Of a DNA stretch of 64,000 nt, positions 44,559 through 54,286 are shown piece by piece. Origin of the DNA: Rahnella ecdela (lineage in GTDB: Bacteria > Pseudomonadota > Gammaproteobacteria > Enterobacterales > Enterobacteriaceae); contig NZ_JAFMOY010000124.1 of NCBI RefSeq assembly GCF_019049625.1, positions 62,001-126,000 of the forward strand. Reading direction: 5' to 3'. How positions within the stretch are numbered: the first letter of the stretch is position 1; every line of letters begins with the position of its first letter. Below the pieces are notes generated by a model, which was not told where the DNA came from, did not search any database, and was given only the letters and a program-made list of their open reading frames with translations. The translations under genes and the position numbers were made by a program.

Positions 44559-46370
44559 ATGCTTAAACGCGTTTTGCCTTCTCTTTCGCTGGTCAGCCAG
44601 ACAACATTACTGATGTTGCTGCTTGGCCTGCTGGGTATTGGCGGGATGAGTATGGCCGCGTGGATGGCGGGAAGTATCGAAGGCAATGCCCACGCGATTA
44701 ATAAAGCCGGTTCGCTGCGTATGCAAAGCTACCGGTTGTTGTCCGAAGTGCCGCTTGCCGGTAAAGACAAAAGCCTCGCATATATTCGCCAGATTGAAGC
44801 CGACCAGAACAGTGCCGATTTGCTGGTAGCGGTTGAGCGTGAAAACCTGCAACCGCAGTTTCAGGCGCTGCGTAATTACTGGCAGACGACGCTGCGGGAT
44901 CAGATTCTAAACGCGAAGCATCCGCAGGATGTGTCCGCCAATATCGCCGTTTTCGTGGGTCAGCTCGATATGCTGGTCGCAGAGCTGGAACATAAAACGG
45001 AATACCATTTGCAGCAGATTTCGCTGATTCAGCGCGGGCTGGTCGCCGTCACCCTTTTGCTTCTGGCGCTGACTATCTGGTTCCTGCGACGTCATCTTCT
45101 CGTGCCGTGGAGAAGCCTGCTTTCGCAGGCCAGCGCCATTACCGCCGGTGATTTCAGCCATCGCTATCAACGCAATCGCGTCGCCAATGGCGATGCGCAT
45201 AACGAAATGGATATTCTCGGCGATTCGCTGAACAGCATGTCTCTGGCGCTGGCGGAAATGGTCGATAATCTGGCGCAACGCGTGGCGGAGAAAACCGCCG
45301 ACTTGCAGCAGAAAAATCAGATGCTGGATTATCTGTATCGCGTAAGCCGTCAGCTTCACACCAGTGAGCCGCTCGAGGCGCGAATGGAACCGGTGCTGAA
45401 AGAATTGCAATCGCTGACGCCGCTGAACGGTGTGCAATTGCGTCAGTATGAAAATAACAGCGCCGAAGTGTTTAATGCCGGTGTATTTAATGAACTGAGT
45501 AGCACGTCGTCCCGCCCGACGCTCAACCCGCCAGAAGGCGGACATACCGATGATAACAGCGAGTCCCTGAGCTGGAGTCTGCGTGATGAGCGCGAAAATT
45601 ACGGCGTATTGCTGGCACAATTGCCGCCGGGTGAAAATCTTAATGATGCGCAGCAGCAACTGGTGAGTACCCTGCTTGAACAACTGACCAGCACACTGAT
45701 GCTTGAGCGTCAGGCCGAACATCAGCAACAGCTGATGCTGATGGAAGAACGTTCGGCGATTGCCCGCGAACTCCACGATTCGCTGGCGCAGTCCCTTTCT
45801 TGCCTGAAAATTCAGGTCGCCTGCCTGCAAATGCACGCCAGTGCTTTCAGCGAAGAAGATCAGAATCTGCTGCAACAAATGCGCGATGAACTGAGCACCG
45901 CTTACCGTCAGCTTCGTGAACTACTCACCACCTTCCGTCTTACCCTGAATACCCCGGGTTTGCGGGCGGCGCTGCAACATACGGCCGATGAATTCTCGCG
46001 TCGTCTGGGTCTGACAATAGATTTCGATTACCAGATCCCGCCGCGTTCCGTGCCAGCTAATCAGGGCATTCACCTGCTGCATATCGCGCGTGAAGCGCTG
46101 AACAATGTGTATAAGCACGCTAACGCCACACAGGTTTCGCTTTCCCTTCATTGCGATAACGGTGAAATCATCCTGCGAGTCTGCGATAACGGCGAGGGTA
46201 TTTCGCCGAATGTCGAACGACAAAATCATTATGGCCTGATCATCATGCAGGATCGCGCCAGCACCTTACACGGTAAATGTCGGGTTGCCCGACGCCCGGA
46301 CGGCGGTACCGAAGTGACAGTCCGTTTTCGTCCGGAAGCCCTGCCCATCAATCCCCAGGAGCAAGTATGA
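44559..46370 (+). CDS. narX: Nitrate/nitrite sensor kinase NarX
   Basis: Inner-membrane histidine kinase, 603 residues. TM1 (about 15-37), the periplasmic P-box [18 protein letters not shown] (nitrate-binding Arg), TM2 (about 150-173), HAMP, cysteine-containing central region, and HisKA_3 domain with HPK7 H-box [12 protein letters not shown] (His near residue 400). The C-terminal ATPase lid has [14 protein letters not shown] and DNGEGI. Length and motifs match E. coli NarX (598). The stop overlaps the narL start (ATGA). Confidence 0.95.
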   Translation: MLKRVLPSLSLVSQTTLLMLLLGLLGIGGMSMAAWMAGSIEGNAHAINKAGSLRMQSYRLLSEVPLAGKDKSLAYIRQIEADQNSADLLVAVERENLQPQFQALRNYWQTTLRDQILNAKHPQDVSANIAVFVGQLDMLVAELEHKTEYHLQQISLIQRGLVAVTLLLLALTIWFLRRHLLVPWRSLLSQASAITAGDFSHRYQRNRVANGDAHNEMDILGDSLNSMSLALAEMVDNLAQRVAEKTADLQQKNQMLDYLYRVSRQLHTSEPLEARMEPVLKELQSLTPLNGVQLRQYENNSAEVFNAGVFNELSSTSSRPTLNPPEGGHTDDNSESLSWSLRDERENYGVLLAQLPPGENLNDAQQQLVSTLLEQLTSTLMLERQAEHQQQLMLMEERSAIARELHDSLAQSLSCLKIQVACLQMHASAFSEEDQNLLQQMRDELSTAYRQLRELLTTFRLTLNTPGLRAALQHTADEFSRRLGLTIDFDYQIPPRSVPANQGIHLLHIAREALNNVYKHANATQVSLSLHCDNGEIILRVCDNGEGISPNVERQNHYGLIIMQDRASTLHGKCRVARRPDGGTEVTVRFRPEALPINPQEQV

Positions 46371-47017
46371 ACGACATGACCCCTTCCACTATTTTGCTGA
46401 TTGACGATCATCCGATGCTGCGCAACGGCGTCAAACAGCTGATTGCGCTGGATACCAGCCTGAAGGTGATTGGCGAAGCCAGCAACGGCGAACAGGGGGT
46501 AGAACTGGCGAAACAGCTCGATCCCGACCTGATCTTGCTTGATCTGAATATGCCGGGCATGAACGGCCTCGATACCCTCGACAGCATGCGTCAGACTTCG
46601 CTTTCTGGCCGCATCGTGGTGTTCAGCGTCTCCAATCATGAAGATGATGTGGTGACAGCGCTTAAACGCGGCGCGGACGGTTATTTACTCAAAGATATGG
46701 AGCCGGAAGATTTGCTGACCGCGCTGCACAACGCCGCCGCAGGGAAAATGGTGCTGAGCGAAGCCCTGACGCCGGTGCTGGCCGCCAGCTTGCGCGAAAG
46801 CCGCCCGAGCGGTGACCGCGACATTCAGTCCCTGACGCCGCGCGAGCGCGACATCATCAAGCTGATTGCCGAAGGTTTACCGAATAAAATGATCGCCCGC
46901 CGTCTGAATATCACCGAAAGTACAGTGAAAGTTCACGTCAAACATCTGCTGAAAAAAATGAAGCTAAAGTCCCGCGTCGAAGCTGCGGTTTGGGTGTTGC
47001 AGAGCAATGTGCTTTAA
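46367..47017 (+). CDS. narL: Nitrate response regulator NarL
   Basis: Receiver plus LuxR-type HTH protein of 216 residues, exactly the length of E. coli NarL. Phospho-acceptor Asp59 in [13 protein letters not shown], acidic pocket DD (13-14), Lys in [12 protein letters not shown]-terminal HTH (about 150-216) [20 protein letters not shown] and [15 protein letters not shown]. Its start codon overlaps the narX stop; CCAGGAG lies just upstream. Confidence 0.97.
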   Translation: MNDMTPSTILLIDDHPMLRNGVKQLIALDTSLKVIGEASNGEQGVELAKQLDPDLILLDLNMPGMNGLDTLDSMRQTSLSGRIVVFSVSNHEDDVVTALKRGADGYLLKDMEPEDLLTALHNAAAGKMVLSEALTPVLAASLRESRPSGDRDIQSLTPRERDIIKLIAEGLPNKMIARRLNITESTVKVHVKHLLKKMKLKSRVEAAVWVLQSNVL

Positions 47018-47093
47018 CCCGATGTTAACCTTTTAAACTCTCTCGCGGCATGCCCCTTCGCAGAGGGAGGAACAAGGATATCAGTGATATCAG

Positions 47094-48587
47094 TTAAAAA
47101 CTCAGTCCCGCGTCATCACCGTATTGTGGCTGTGCGGTCAGGGGCTCAGACACATTGAGGGTGATCCAGTTGGAGGTCACTTTTTGTGATTTGCTGTCTT
47201 CGACCGTGACAGAAAGCCGGTAGCTGTTGGTCGCGCCCGGTGAATTGTCCCATTGCGGCACAATGACGCTCCACCCGTCGGGGTTACGGTTATTCGCCGG
47301 TGGCGTCAGGCTCAGCGCCTGGGTATCGCCCTGCCAGCTGAGTGCAACGATTGAATTCAACGCGCGTAATTGCAGTTTCAGCGGCACCGTTTCGCCCGGC
47401 TGTAATGACCACGGCGGCGTGGCTAAATAGACTGATAACGTTTTGCGCTGTTTAAACTCCATCACTGGCATATTGTTGCGATCCACCATGTCCATCCGGC
47501 TACCACGGAGCGATCGCGCTACCGCCACATTCTGCGATGACAGTTGCTGAGCGAGTGGTACACCCAGCCGGTAGTTTAGCGTCAGCTTAACCAAATCCTG
47601 ATTATCACCGTCCTGCCCCGCCTGATGCTCCGCCATCACTGTGACCAGCGGTACCGGCGTGTAGTTGAGCCCGAACGAAACCGCTGAGGGATTGCTCTGG
47701 CGTGTGCCGTTACCGAATAAATCGACCTGATCCCCAAAATATTGCTCGTAACTGAGCGATGCGCCCAACTGACGATAAAACGGCAGATAGCCTTTGGTCG
47801 AAATATCATAACCGCGTGCCTGACGGCGCAGCTGTGCAGACGTACTGCTGTCGGCTTTATAAGAAGAAAACGGCTGGTAATAGTTGGTCGAGAAACGCAG
47901 ATAATCTGTCCAGGCCTCTGCGCCGAGACTGCCGCGCGTCAGCTGATGGTCAAAATCATTATCAATAAAGGCGTTGTAGCCCAGCATCCACGGACCGGTA
48001 TTAAAACGCTGACCCAGACCGAAATTACCAACCGTCGCGTCCGACGCACTTTGCAGACCAATCTGGCTGTACACCAGATTGTTTTCAGAATTGTATAACG
48101 GGCTGAAAAGCTGACCGGAACTGCCGTCAAGATTATGTCCCGTGACATCCAGCGTGGTGCTGACCGTACCCAATGGCGAAAGTAAACTGCTGGTTTCTTT
48201 CTGTACCAGTTTGGCGGCCTGAGTCAGCGCCAGCGTTTCGGCCTGTATGCGCAGCGGATCGTCGCTGTCGCTGGTGGTGGTCCCCAGTTCCTTCAACGTG
48301 GTCGCCAGCTGTTTTTCGGTGGCGCTCGGGCCGGTGTCATTTTTAATGTACTGGCTGCCCAGGCTGGGTAACATATTAGTCTGCACAGTCGCGCCAGTAT
48401 TGAATGTTGACTGATTATCGCTGGCGGGAAGAAAGCCTGTGAGATTATAACTGAGGCCGCCGTATTCGGCAGGGTCTGCCGTCAGCGCACTGGCGCTTAC
48501 AGCATAGAAGGCAGTTCCTCCTGCAATGAACACAGGGACCGCGTAACGCTTCAATAAATCAGAAAAAAAATCTGTGACGATTGTCAT
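47094..48587 (-). CDS. ychO: Inverse-autotransporter beta-domain protein, YchO-like
   Basis: Outer-membrane protein of 497 residues related to intimin/invasin. After an N-terminal signal region, the transmembrane barrel part has the conserved GLQSASDATVGNFGLGQRF, MLGYNAFIDNDFDHQLTRGS and GAEAWTDYLRFSTNYYQP blocks, then a C-terminal Ig-like/extracellular segment with polar residues. It sits next to narL as ychO does in E. coli, which supports the name. Whether it acts as an adhesin is unknown; it lacks long bacterial Ig repeats, so it is short for an invasin. Confidence 0.85.
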   Translation of the reverse strand: MTIVTDFFSDLLKRYAVPVFIAGGTAFYAVSASALTADPAEYGGLSYNLTGFLPASDNQSTFNTGATVQTNMLPSLGSQYIKNDTGPSATEKQLATTLKELGTTTSDSDDPLRIQAETLALTQAAKLVQKETSSLLSPLGTVSTTLDVTGHNLDGSSGQLFSPLYNSENNLVYSQIGLQSASDATVGNFGLGQRFNTGPWMLGYNAFIDNDFDHQLTRGSLGAEAWTDYLRFSTNYYQPFSSYKADSSTSAQLRRQARGYDISTKGYLPFYRQLGASLSYEQYFGDQVDLFGNGTRQSNPSAVSFGLNYTPVPLVTVMAEHQAGQDGDNQDLVKLTLNYRLGVPLAQQLSSQNVAVARSLRGSRMDMVDRNNMPVMEFKQRKTLSVYLATPPWSLQPGETVPLKLQLRALNSIVALSWQGDTQALSLTPPANNRNPDGWSVIVPQWDNSPGATNSYRLSVTVEDSKSQKVTSNWITLNVSEPLTAQPQYGDDAGLSF

Positions 48588-49011
48588 GCCTTACACATTT
48601 TACCAGTAAGATTCGATCTTACCGCACAAGCAGCATAATTCAACCTCGATGCCACAAAAGGTCACAACCCCCACCTCCTTAAGTGAAATCATCCAAATTC
48701 ATTTCCTTGATGAATATATGGATGCTTTGTCATCAGATCACAAAATTTCATCTAAAATTACATCGGAAGTACCAATTCACACACATTTGATAACATTTTT
48801 GACACATCAACCATTTTTATTTACAGAGTGTTTTCATTTATTCTTAGCAGGTTAACGATTTTTGATGCCACCCGACTGCTTTAGCAGAGCGTATCTCAAA
48901 TCAGAATGGCGTTTTCACCTGCGGATGTTTCACTGACCAAAACAGGCCGATGAACGCCATTTATAGCCAGTTGTTGCAACACTTAGCCCTTCTAAAAAAC
49001 AGGGAACATAA
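48588..49011. other. AT-rich gap upstream of the dehydrogenase operon
   Basis: The 424 bases between ychO and the Tat-exported subunit gene hold the promoters of both divergent genes. I see a small dyad CTGCT-TT-AGCAG at 48876-48887 and AT-rich tracts at 48760-48840, but no recognisable known operator. A short frame at 48649-48855 has no ribosome-binding site or family resemblance and is not called. Confidence 0.5.
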
Positions 49012-49761
49012 ATGAGCAAAAAAACTTTGCCTGGTGTCACTCGCCGGCAGATTCTCTCGTTCACGGCAGCCTCAGCGGTGTTGGGCGCAGCCAAAGCCGC
49101 AAACGCAGTCACGCTCAAAGGTACGCCCGTGTGGAGCCCCTTTGACGCGAGCCCACCGCCCCAAATTGACATCGATGGCTGGGCGTTCTTTACCGACGCT
49201 GAAGCCGCTGCAATGGAAGCCATCGTTGATCGGCTGGTACCTGCCGATAACCTGAGTGCCGGCGGCAAAGAAGCCGGTTGCGCTGTGTTTATCGACCGCC
49301 AGCTGGCCGGTTTCTACGGCACCTACGCCCGCCTTTATATGGAAGGCCCTTTCCAGGAAGGCACGCCGGAGCAAGGCGATCAGTCTCCGCTGGTTCCCCA
49401 GCAACGCTACCGCCTCGGCCTGGCAGCGCTGGATAAATTTACCCAGTCTCAGCACCAGAAGTTGTTCAAAGATCTGCCCGGTGACCAGCAGGACCAAATT
49501 TTGTCCGGTCTGGAAAGCGGAAAAATAGCTCTCGATGGGATCGATTCCAAACTGTTCTTTGCCATTGCGTTGAAAAACACGATGGAAGGTTTCTTCGCCG
49601 ATCCCATTTATGGCGGTAACCGCAATATGGTGTCGTGGAAAATGCTGGGCTTCCCTGGCGCACGCTACGACTACCGCGAATATGTCGGCAAACATAACCA
49701 GAAACTCGATCTGGAACCGCTGAGTATTTCGGGCGGCGACGCATGGAAAATGAAAAGCTAA
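49012..49761 (+). CDS. Gluconate 2-dehydrogenase-type small subunit (Tat-exported)
   Basis: Subunit 3 (gamma) of a membrane FAD dehydrogenase, 249 residues. The N-terminus has a twin-arginine signal TRRQIL (10-15), a hydrophobic stretch and an alanine-rich cleavage region ANA. The mature part has FFTDAEAAAMEAIVDRLVPAD and DPIYGGNRNMVSWKMLGFPG, characteristic of the gluconate-2-dehydrogenase subunit 3 family. It probably carries the folded catalytic subunit out by hitchhiking through the Tat channel. AGGGAA lies before the ATG. The FAD subunit follows after 15 bases. Confidence 0.9.
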   Translation: MSKKTLPGVTRRQILSFTAASAVLGAAKAANAVTLKGTPVWSPFDASPPPQIDIDGWAFFTDAEAAAMEAIVDRLVPADNLSAGGKEAGCAVFIDRQLAGFYGTYARLYMEGPFQEGTPEQGDQSPLVPQQRYRLGLAALDKFTQSQHQKLFKDLPGDQQDQILSGLESGKIALDGIDSKLFFAIALKNTMEGFFADPIYGGNRNMVSWKMLGFPGARYDYREYVGKHNQKLDLEPLSISGGDAWKMKS

Positions 49762-49776
49762 GGGCAGAAAAACATT

Positions 49777-51540
49777 ATGGCAAAGAAATTACCTAAAACC
49801 GACGTGGTGGTGATCGGGCTCGGCTGGGCCGGTTCAATCATCGCTAATGAATTATGCGACGAAGGCCTGAATGTGGTGGCCATTGAGCGCGGCCCGTGGC
49901 GCGATACTGCCCGTGATTTTAACGTGGCAACCGTCACCGACGAATTGCGCTACAACAGCCGTCAGGAACTGATGCTGCGCACCCGCCAGAACACCATCAC
50001 TATCCGTAACAATCCGGCGCAAACTGCCCTGCCAATGCGCGAATGGGGTTCTTTCCATCCCGGTAACGGCACCGGCGGCGCGGGTAACCACTGGGCGGGG
50101 ATCACTTTCCGTTTCCAGCCCGATGAGTTCCGCCTGAAAAGCCATCTGACCGAACGTTACGGCGCAAATGCCATTCCGGAAGAACTGGTGTTGCAGGACT
50201 GGGGCACCGACTGGGAAGAAATGGAGCCGCATTACGCGTCTTTCGAACGTCTTGCCGGGGTTTCCGGTAAGGCCAGCAATGTGAAAGGCGAACATCATGA
50301 CGGCGGTAATCCGTATGAAGGGATGCGCTCGATTGAGTATCCGACCCGCCCGATGGATCAGCCTTATGGCCCGACGCTGTTTGCTGAAGCCGCGCGCAAT
50401 ATGGGTTACAAAGCGTTCCCGGTGCCCTCTTCGCTGATTTCCGAGCCTTACACCAACCCGCTCGGCGTGAAAATGGGGCCGTGTACATACTGCGGTTTTT
50501 GCACCAACTATGGCTGTGCAAACTATTCGAAAGCCAGCGCCATCACCACCGTGTTACCGGCGCTTATCCGCAAAGAAAATTTCGAAGCCCGCACCAATTG
50601 TGAAGTCATGCAAGTGCTGACCGATTCCACCGGCAAACGCGCGACCGGCGTGGTCTATATCGATTCATCCGGTGACGAGTGGGAACAACCTGCGGATCTG
50701 GTGATTGTCAGCGCATTCACCTTTGAGAACGTGCGTCTGATGCTGCTTTCCGGTATCGGCAAACCGTATGACCCGGTCACGTTAAGCGGCACCACCGGGC
50801 GTAATTATGCCTATCAGACCGCCAACGGCGTGCAGCTGTTCTTCGATGACAAAAACTTCAACCCGTTCATCGGCGCAGGCGCGGTCGGAATGGGCATTGA
50901 TGATTTTAACAACGATAACTTTGACCACAGCGGTCTGGGCTTCTTTGGCGGCGGCAGTATCCGTGTTACGCCAATCGGTGGCGCGCCAATCGGTTACCGC
51001 CCTGTTCCACCGGGAACGCCAAAATGGGGTTCTGAGTGGAAAAAAGCCACGGTCGCTAACTATCTCAGCTCAATGTCGATTGGTTGTGAGGCCAGCAGCT
51101 ACACCACCAAAACCAACTATCTCTCACTCGATCCGAATTACAAAGATCGACTTGGCCGTCCGCTGCTGCGTGTGACCTTCGACTTCCCGGAAAACGACCT
51201 GAAAATGGCCGCGTATTGCACCGGTAAGGTCGCTGAAATCGCCAAAGCGATGAACCCGCGCCAGCTGGTTGCCAATCCGATGAAAGGCCACTGGAACGGT
51301 ACGCCGTATCAGTCCTCACACGTGGTCGGCGGCTTTGTGATGGGGGCGGATCCGTCCACCAGTTCCGTCAACAAACACCTGCAAGTCTGGGATGTGCCTA
51401 ACCTGTTTGTGGTCGGCGCGTCTGCCTTCCCGCAGAACCCGGGTTACAACCCGACCGGCACCGTTGGCGCGCTGGCGTTTAAAGCCGCGCATGCCATCCG
51501 TAACTTCTATCTGAAAAAACCGGGAGAGATGATCGCATGA
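49777..51540 (+). CDS. GMC-type FAD dehydrogenase subunit (gluconate 2-dehydrogenase-like)
   Basis: Catalytic subunit of 587 residues, periplasmic face of the inner membrane. FAD-binding GLGWAGSIIANELCDEG (14-30), a Cys cluster CTYCGFCTNYGC (Cys236, 239, 242, 247) of the type that holds an Fe-S cluster in bacterial FAD-dependent sugar dehydrogenases, and the GMC C-terminal region NPTGTVGALAFKAAH with the active-site His/Asn area SSHVVGGFVMG. It has no own signal and is expected to exit with the Tat subunit. Substrate could be gluconate, 2-ketogluconate, sorbitol or fructose: sequence alone cannot decide. It overlaps the cytochrome gene by four bases (ATGA). Confidence 0.9.
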   Translation: MAKKLPKTDVVVIGLGWAGSIIANELCDEGLNVVAIERGPWRDTARDFNVATVTDELRYNSRQELMLRTRQNTITIRNNPAQTALPMREWGSFHPGNGTGGAGNHWAGITFRFQPDEFRLKSHLTERYGANAIPEELVLQDWGTDWEEMEPHYASFERLAGVSGKASNVKGEHHDGGNPYEGMRSIEYPTRPMDQPYGPTLFAEAARNMGYKAFPVPSSLISEPYTNPLGVKMGPCTYCGFCTNYGCANYSKASAITTVLPALIRKENFEARTNCEVMQVLTDSTGKRATGVVYIDSSGDEWEQPADLVIVSAFTFENVRLMLLSGIGKPYDPVTLSGTTGRNYAYQTANGVQLFFDDKNFNPFIGAGAVGMGIDDFNNDNFDHSGLGFFGGGSIRVTPIGGAPIGYRPVPPGTPKWGSEWKKATVANYLSSMSIGCEASSYTTKTNYLSLDPNYKDRLGRPLLRVTFDFPENDLKMAAYCTGKVAEIAKAMNPRQLVANPMKGHWNGTPYQSSHVVGGFVMGADPSTSSVNKHLQVWDVPNLFVVGASAFPQNPGYNPTGTVGALAFKAAHAIRNFYLKKPGEMIA

Positions 51541-52772
51541 AGAAATTAACGTCATTCTCACTCGGATTACTGGCACTGAGCGTTTCCGGTCTGGCACACG
51601 CTGCGGGCGATGGCTCTTTCGAGCAGGTAGAACGCGGGCGTTATCTTGCCACCGTGGGCGATTGTGCAGCCTGTCACACGGCCTCTACGCCGGATGCCAA
51701 ACCTTTCGCCGGCGGCGTGCCGATTGAAACGCCGTTTGGTCGTCTGGTGGGCGCAAACATCACGCCGGATCCGCAAACAGGTATCGGCAAATGGAGCTTC
51801 GACGACTTCCAGCGCGCGATGTCTGAAGGTATCGGCCACGGCGGAAAACGTCTGTACGGCGCGATGCCGTTCACGGCGTACACCAAAGTCACCCGTGAAG
51901 ATAACGCCGCGATTTGGGCTTATCTGCAAACGCTGCAACCGGTGCATCACGAAGTCGAAACCAACCAGCTGCCGTTCCCCTTCAACGTGCGTACCAGTCT
52001 GATGGGCTGGAACTGGCTGAACTTCAACAAAGGCGAATTCAAACCGCAGATGGATAAATCTGCCGAATGGAATCGCGGCGCTTATATTGTTGAAGGCCTG
52101 GGGCACTGCGGAACCTGTCACACGCCGAAAAATATGATTGGCGGCGACAAAGACAGTGAATTCCTGCAAGGCGCAGTAGTGGAAAACTGGGTTGCACCGG
52201 ACATTACCAGCAATAAACACACCGGTATCGGTAACTGGACGCAGGAAGATCTGATGCAATATCTGAAGACCGGTTCTAACCGCTTCGATATGGCGTCAGG
52301 TCCGATGGCAGAAGAAGTCACCAACTCTTCACAGCACTGGACGGATGCAGATCTCAAAGCCGTGGCGGTCTATCTGAAAGACAGCGGTCACGACAGCGGG
52401 AATAAAGCGCCGGCGCCGGTGAAAGCGGAAGATAACGCCATGATGGCCGGGAAACATATCTATGCTGACCGTTGTTCTGCGTGCCATACGCCGGACGGTA
52501 AAGGTCAGGAAGGTTTGTTCCCGCGTCTGGCCGATTCAGCGCTCATCAATCAGACCAACGCGACATCGCTTATCCGCGTCGTGCTGACGGGCAGCCGCCC
52601 GGTCGCGACCGACACCAAACCGACGGCACCGTCGATGCCTTCGTTTGATGCCAATATGAGCGACGCCGATGTGGCCAACGTGCTGACGTATATCCGTAAC
52701 AGCTGGGGAAATGCTGCGGCGCCGGTATCAGCCTCAGACGTAAAAGACCTGCGTGCAGAACTGAAGAAATAA
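51537..52772 (+). CDS. Triheme cytochrome c subunit of the dehydrogenase
   Basis: Membrane-attached cytochrome c of 411 residues that passes electrons to ubiquinone. Signal peptide SLGLLALSVSGLAHA, then three heme sites: CAACH (43-47), CGTCH (191-195) and CSACH (313-317). The three-domain layout matches alcohol/gluconate dehydrogenase cytochrome subunits (AdhB/GadC). Co-translation with the FAD subunit is suggested by the ATGA overlap. A clear terminator follows. Confidence 0.92.
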   Translation: MKKLTSFSLGLLALSVSGLAHAAGDGSFEQVERGRYLATVGDCAACHTASTPDAKPFAGGVPIETPFGRLVGANITPDPQTGIGKWSFDDFQRAMSEGIGHGGKRLYGAMPFTAYTKVTREDNAAIWAYLQTLQPVHHEVETNQLPFPFNVRTSLMGWNWLNFNKGEFKPQMDKSAEWNRGAYIVEGLGHCGTCHTPKNMIGGDKDSEFLQGAVVENWVAPDITSNKHTGIGNWTQEDLMQYLKTGSNRFDMASGPMAEEVTNSSQHWTDADLKAVAVYLKDSGHDSGNKAPAPVKAEDNAMMAGKHIYADRCSACHTPDGKGQEGLFPRLADSALINQTNATSLIRVVLTGSRPVATDTKPTAPSMPSFDANMSDADVANVLTYIRNSWGNAAAPVSASDVKDLRAELKK

Positions 52773-52793
52773 GCAGGAAACTGTTCAAATGAC

Positions 52794-52820
52794 AAAGGCC
52801 GCGCAAGCGGCCTTTCTTTT
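52794..52820 (+). terminator. Intrinsic terminator of the dehydrogenase operon
   Basis: AAAGGCCGC (52794-52802) pairs with GCGGCCTTT (52807-52815) over GCAA, followed by CTTTT. It lies 22 bases after the operon stop. Confidence 0.9.
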
Positions 52821-52838
52821 GCAGGCATCACGGAAAAA

Positions 52839-53258
52839 TCAGTGCCGGGGAGGCATCTGCATAATCTGCACTAACAGATGATCGTTATTCTGGCTTAATT
52901 GCACCAAATGTTTGCATTCCACTTTTATTGCGTTGAGCTGTTCTTCGGTCAGTGAGTACGGCAGGTTGATATCAATGCTGTACATATTTTGCTGCCCGGC
53001 CAGTTCAATCAGCCGCACTATATTGGTTTCATCGCTGACCTGCGTGGAAACCACCTGTAAAGCCAGTGCGCGTAAGGCTTCCTGCCTGGAATTTTCTTTC
53101 TTTGAACGGGACTTTAGTACCATACCGAAGAACGGCATCACGCCGTAAATCGCGTCAACAAAACTCCATTTCTTTTTGCAGGATGCGGACAAATACTCCA
53201 TATAGTCAAAGGACACTTTTTGACTGCGCGCATCGGGTACCAGGCGATTTTCATTCAT
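52839..53258 (-). CDS. Hypothetical protein, 139 residues
   Basis: I do not recognise this protein. It is soluble with a basic N-terminal half (CKKKWSFV, KSRSKKENSRQEALRAL) and a short hydrophobic stretch (AIYGVMPFFGMVL), followed by a helical C-terminal half that could contain amphipathic segments. GAGGAATAGGGG is a good ribosome-binding region for the ATG at 53258. It is divergent from rstA, separated by 296 bases, and convergent with the dehydrogenase operon. The codon use looks less GC-rich than its neighbours, so it may have been acquired. No role is inferred. Confidence 0.6.
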   Translation of the reverse strand: MNENRLVPDARSQKVSFDYMEYLSASCKKKWSFVDAIYGVMPFFGMVLKSRSKKENSRQEALRALALQVVSTQVSDETNIVRLIELAGQQNMYSIDINLPYSLTEEQLNAIKVECKHLVQLSQNNDHLLVQIMQMPPRH

Positions 53259-53554
53259 CCCCTATTCCTCTTCCTGGTCAGGGCTATTCAATTAGGCAAA
53301 TCAATCTGTAACGATGAAGATATTCACCTATATAATGGCATAATTCACGGATACTTTGCCAGTCGGTTTGGGTGCTTAAGTTTGAGCAGTTATTGCCTGA
53401 GCAGACAAAATTTGTCATTTCAGAATTTATCGAAAGTATTTCGCGGAGTTGGAATTAACGCCGCAAAACTGACATGTTCTATTACGCTAGCAGGATGGCG
53501 CCGTCAGGCGGGTCACGCTATGCTAATCACCGGATTTCTAAAAGCAGCAAGCCA
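53259..53554. promoter_or_regulatory. Divergent gap upstream of rstA
   Basis: Holds the promoters of the 139-residue gene and of rstAB. AT-rich tract at 53310-53450. In E. coli rstAB is activated by PhoP through a direct repeat of TGTTTA; the best match here (GTTTGAGCAGTTAT, about 53380) has the wrong spacing, so no site is called. Confidence 0.3.
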
Positions 53555-54286
53555 ATGAATAAAATCGTTTTTGTAGAAGATGATGTAGAAGTCGGCAACC
53601 TGATCGCCGCCTATCTGGGTAAACACGATATCGATGTTCTGGTGGAACCGCGAGGCGATACCGCGCAGGCACGCATTGAGAAAGAAAAACCCGATCTTGT
53701 CCTGCTGGACATCATGCTTCCCGGCAAAGACGGCATGACGTTGTGCCGCGATTTACGGCCTATATTCCCCGGACCAATCGTATTGCTGACGTCGCTCGAC
53801 AGCGACATGAACCACATCTTATCGCTGGAAATGGGCGCTAACGATTACATCCTGAAAACCACGCCTCCGGCGGTGCTTCTGGCGCGTTTACGGCTGCATT
53901 TACGCCAGAGTCCGGCGCAAACCATTCAGAGCGAGCAGCCGGTACAGACGCTGAAAAGTGGCAATGCCCTGCACTTTGGTCAGTTATGTATTGATCCGGT
54001 GAACCGCGAAGTGACGCTGGTCGATGAAACGATTGTGCTCTCGACGTCCGACTTTGATTTGCTGTGGGAACTGGCGACGCACGCGGGCCGCATTATGGAT
54101 CGCGAAGCCTTGCTGAAAAATCTGCGTGGCGTCAGCTATGACGGGCTGGATCGCAGCATCGACGTGGCGATTTCCCGTCTGCGCCGCAAATTATACGACA
54201 ACACCCTAGAGCCATTTCGCATCAAAACCGTACGCAACAAAGGCTATCTGTTTGCCCCTAACGCCTGGGAGTCTTTGCAGGAATGA
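53555..54286 (+). CDS. rstA: Response regulator RstA
   Basis: OmpR-family regulator of 243 residues. Receiver with acidic pair EDD (8-10), phospho-acceptor Asp52 in LVLLDIMLPGKDG, TSLDSD and NDYILKTTPP. Winged-helix output domain from about 145 with RGVSYDGLDRSIDVAISRLR and TVRNKGYLFAP. This matches E. coli RstA closely. I took the ATG at 53555 (MNKIVFVEDD); a longer in-frame start lacks family residues. Stop codon overlaps the rstB start (ATGA). Confidence 0.95.
   Translation: MNKIVFVEDDVEVGNLIAAYLGKHDIDVLVEPRGDTAQARIEKEKPDLVLLDIMLPGKDGMTLCRDLRPIFPGPIVLLTSLDSDMNHILSLEMGANDYILKTTPPAVLLARLRLHLRQSPAQTIQSEQPVQTLKSGNALHFGQLCIDPVNREVTLVDETIVLSTSDFDLLWELATHAGRIMDREALLKNLRGVSYDGLDRSIDVAISRLRRKLYDNTLEPFRIKTVRNKGYLFAPNAWESLQE

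Noticed and set aside
48649-48855. 68-residue frame upstream of the dehydrogenase operon
   Set aside because: No ribosome-binding site, AT-rich promoter-like sequence, no family resemblance.
53375-53400. PhoP-box-like repeat upstream of rstA
   Set aside because: Half-sites are poor and their spacing is shorter than the 11-bp period of PhoP boxes.
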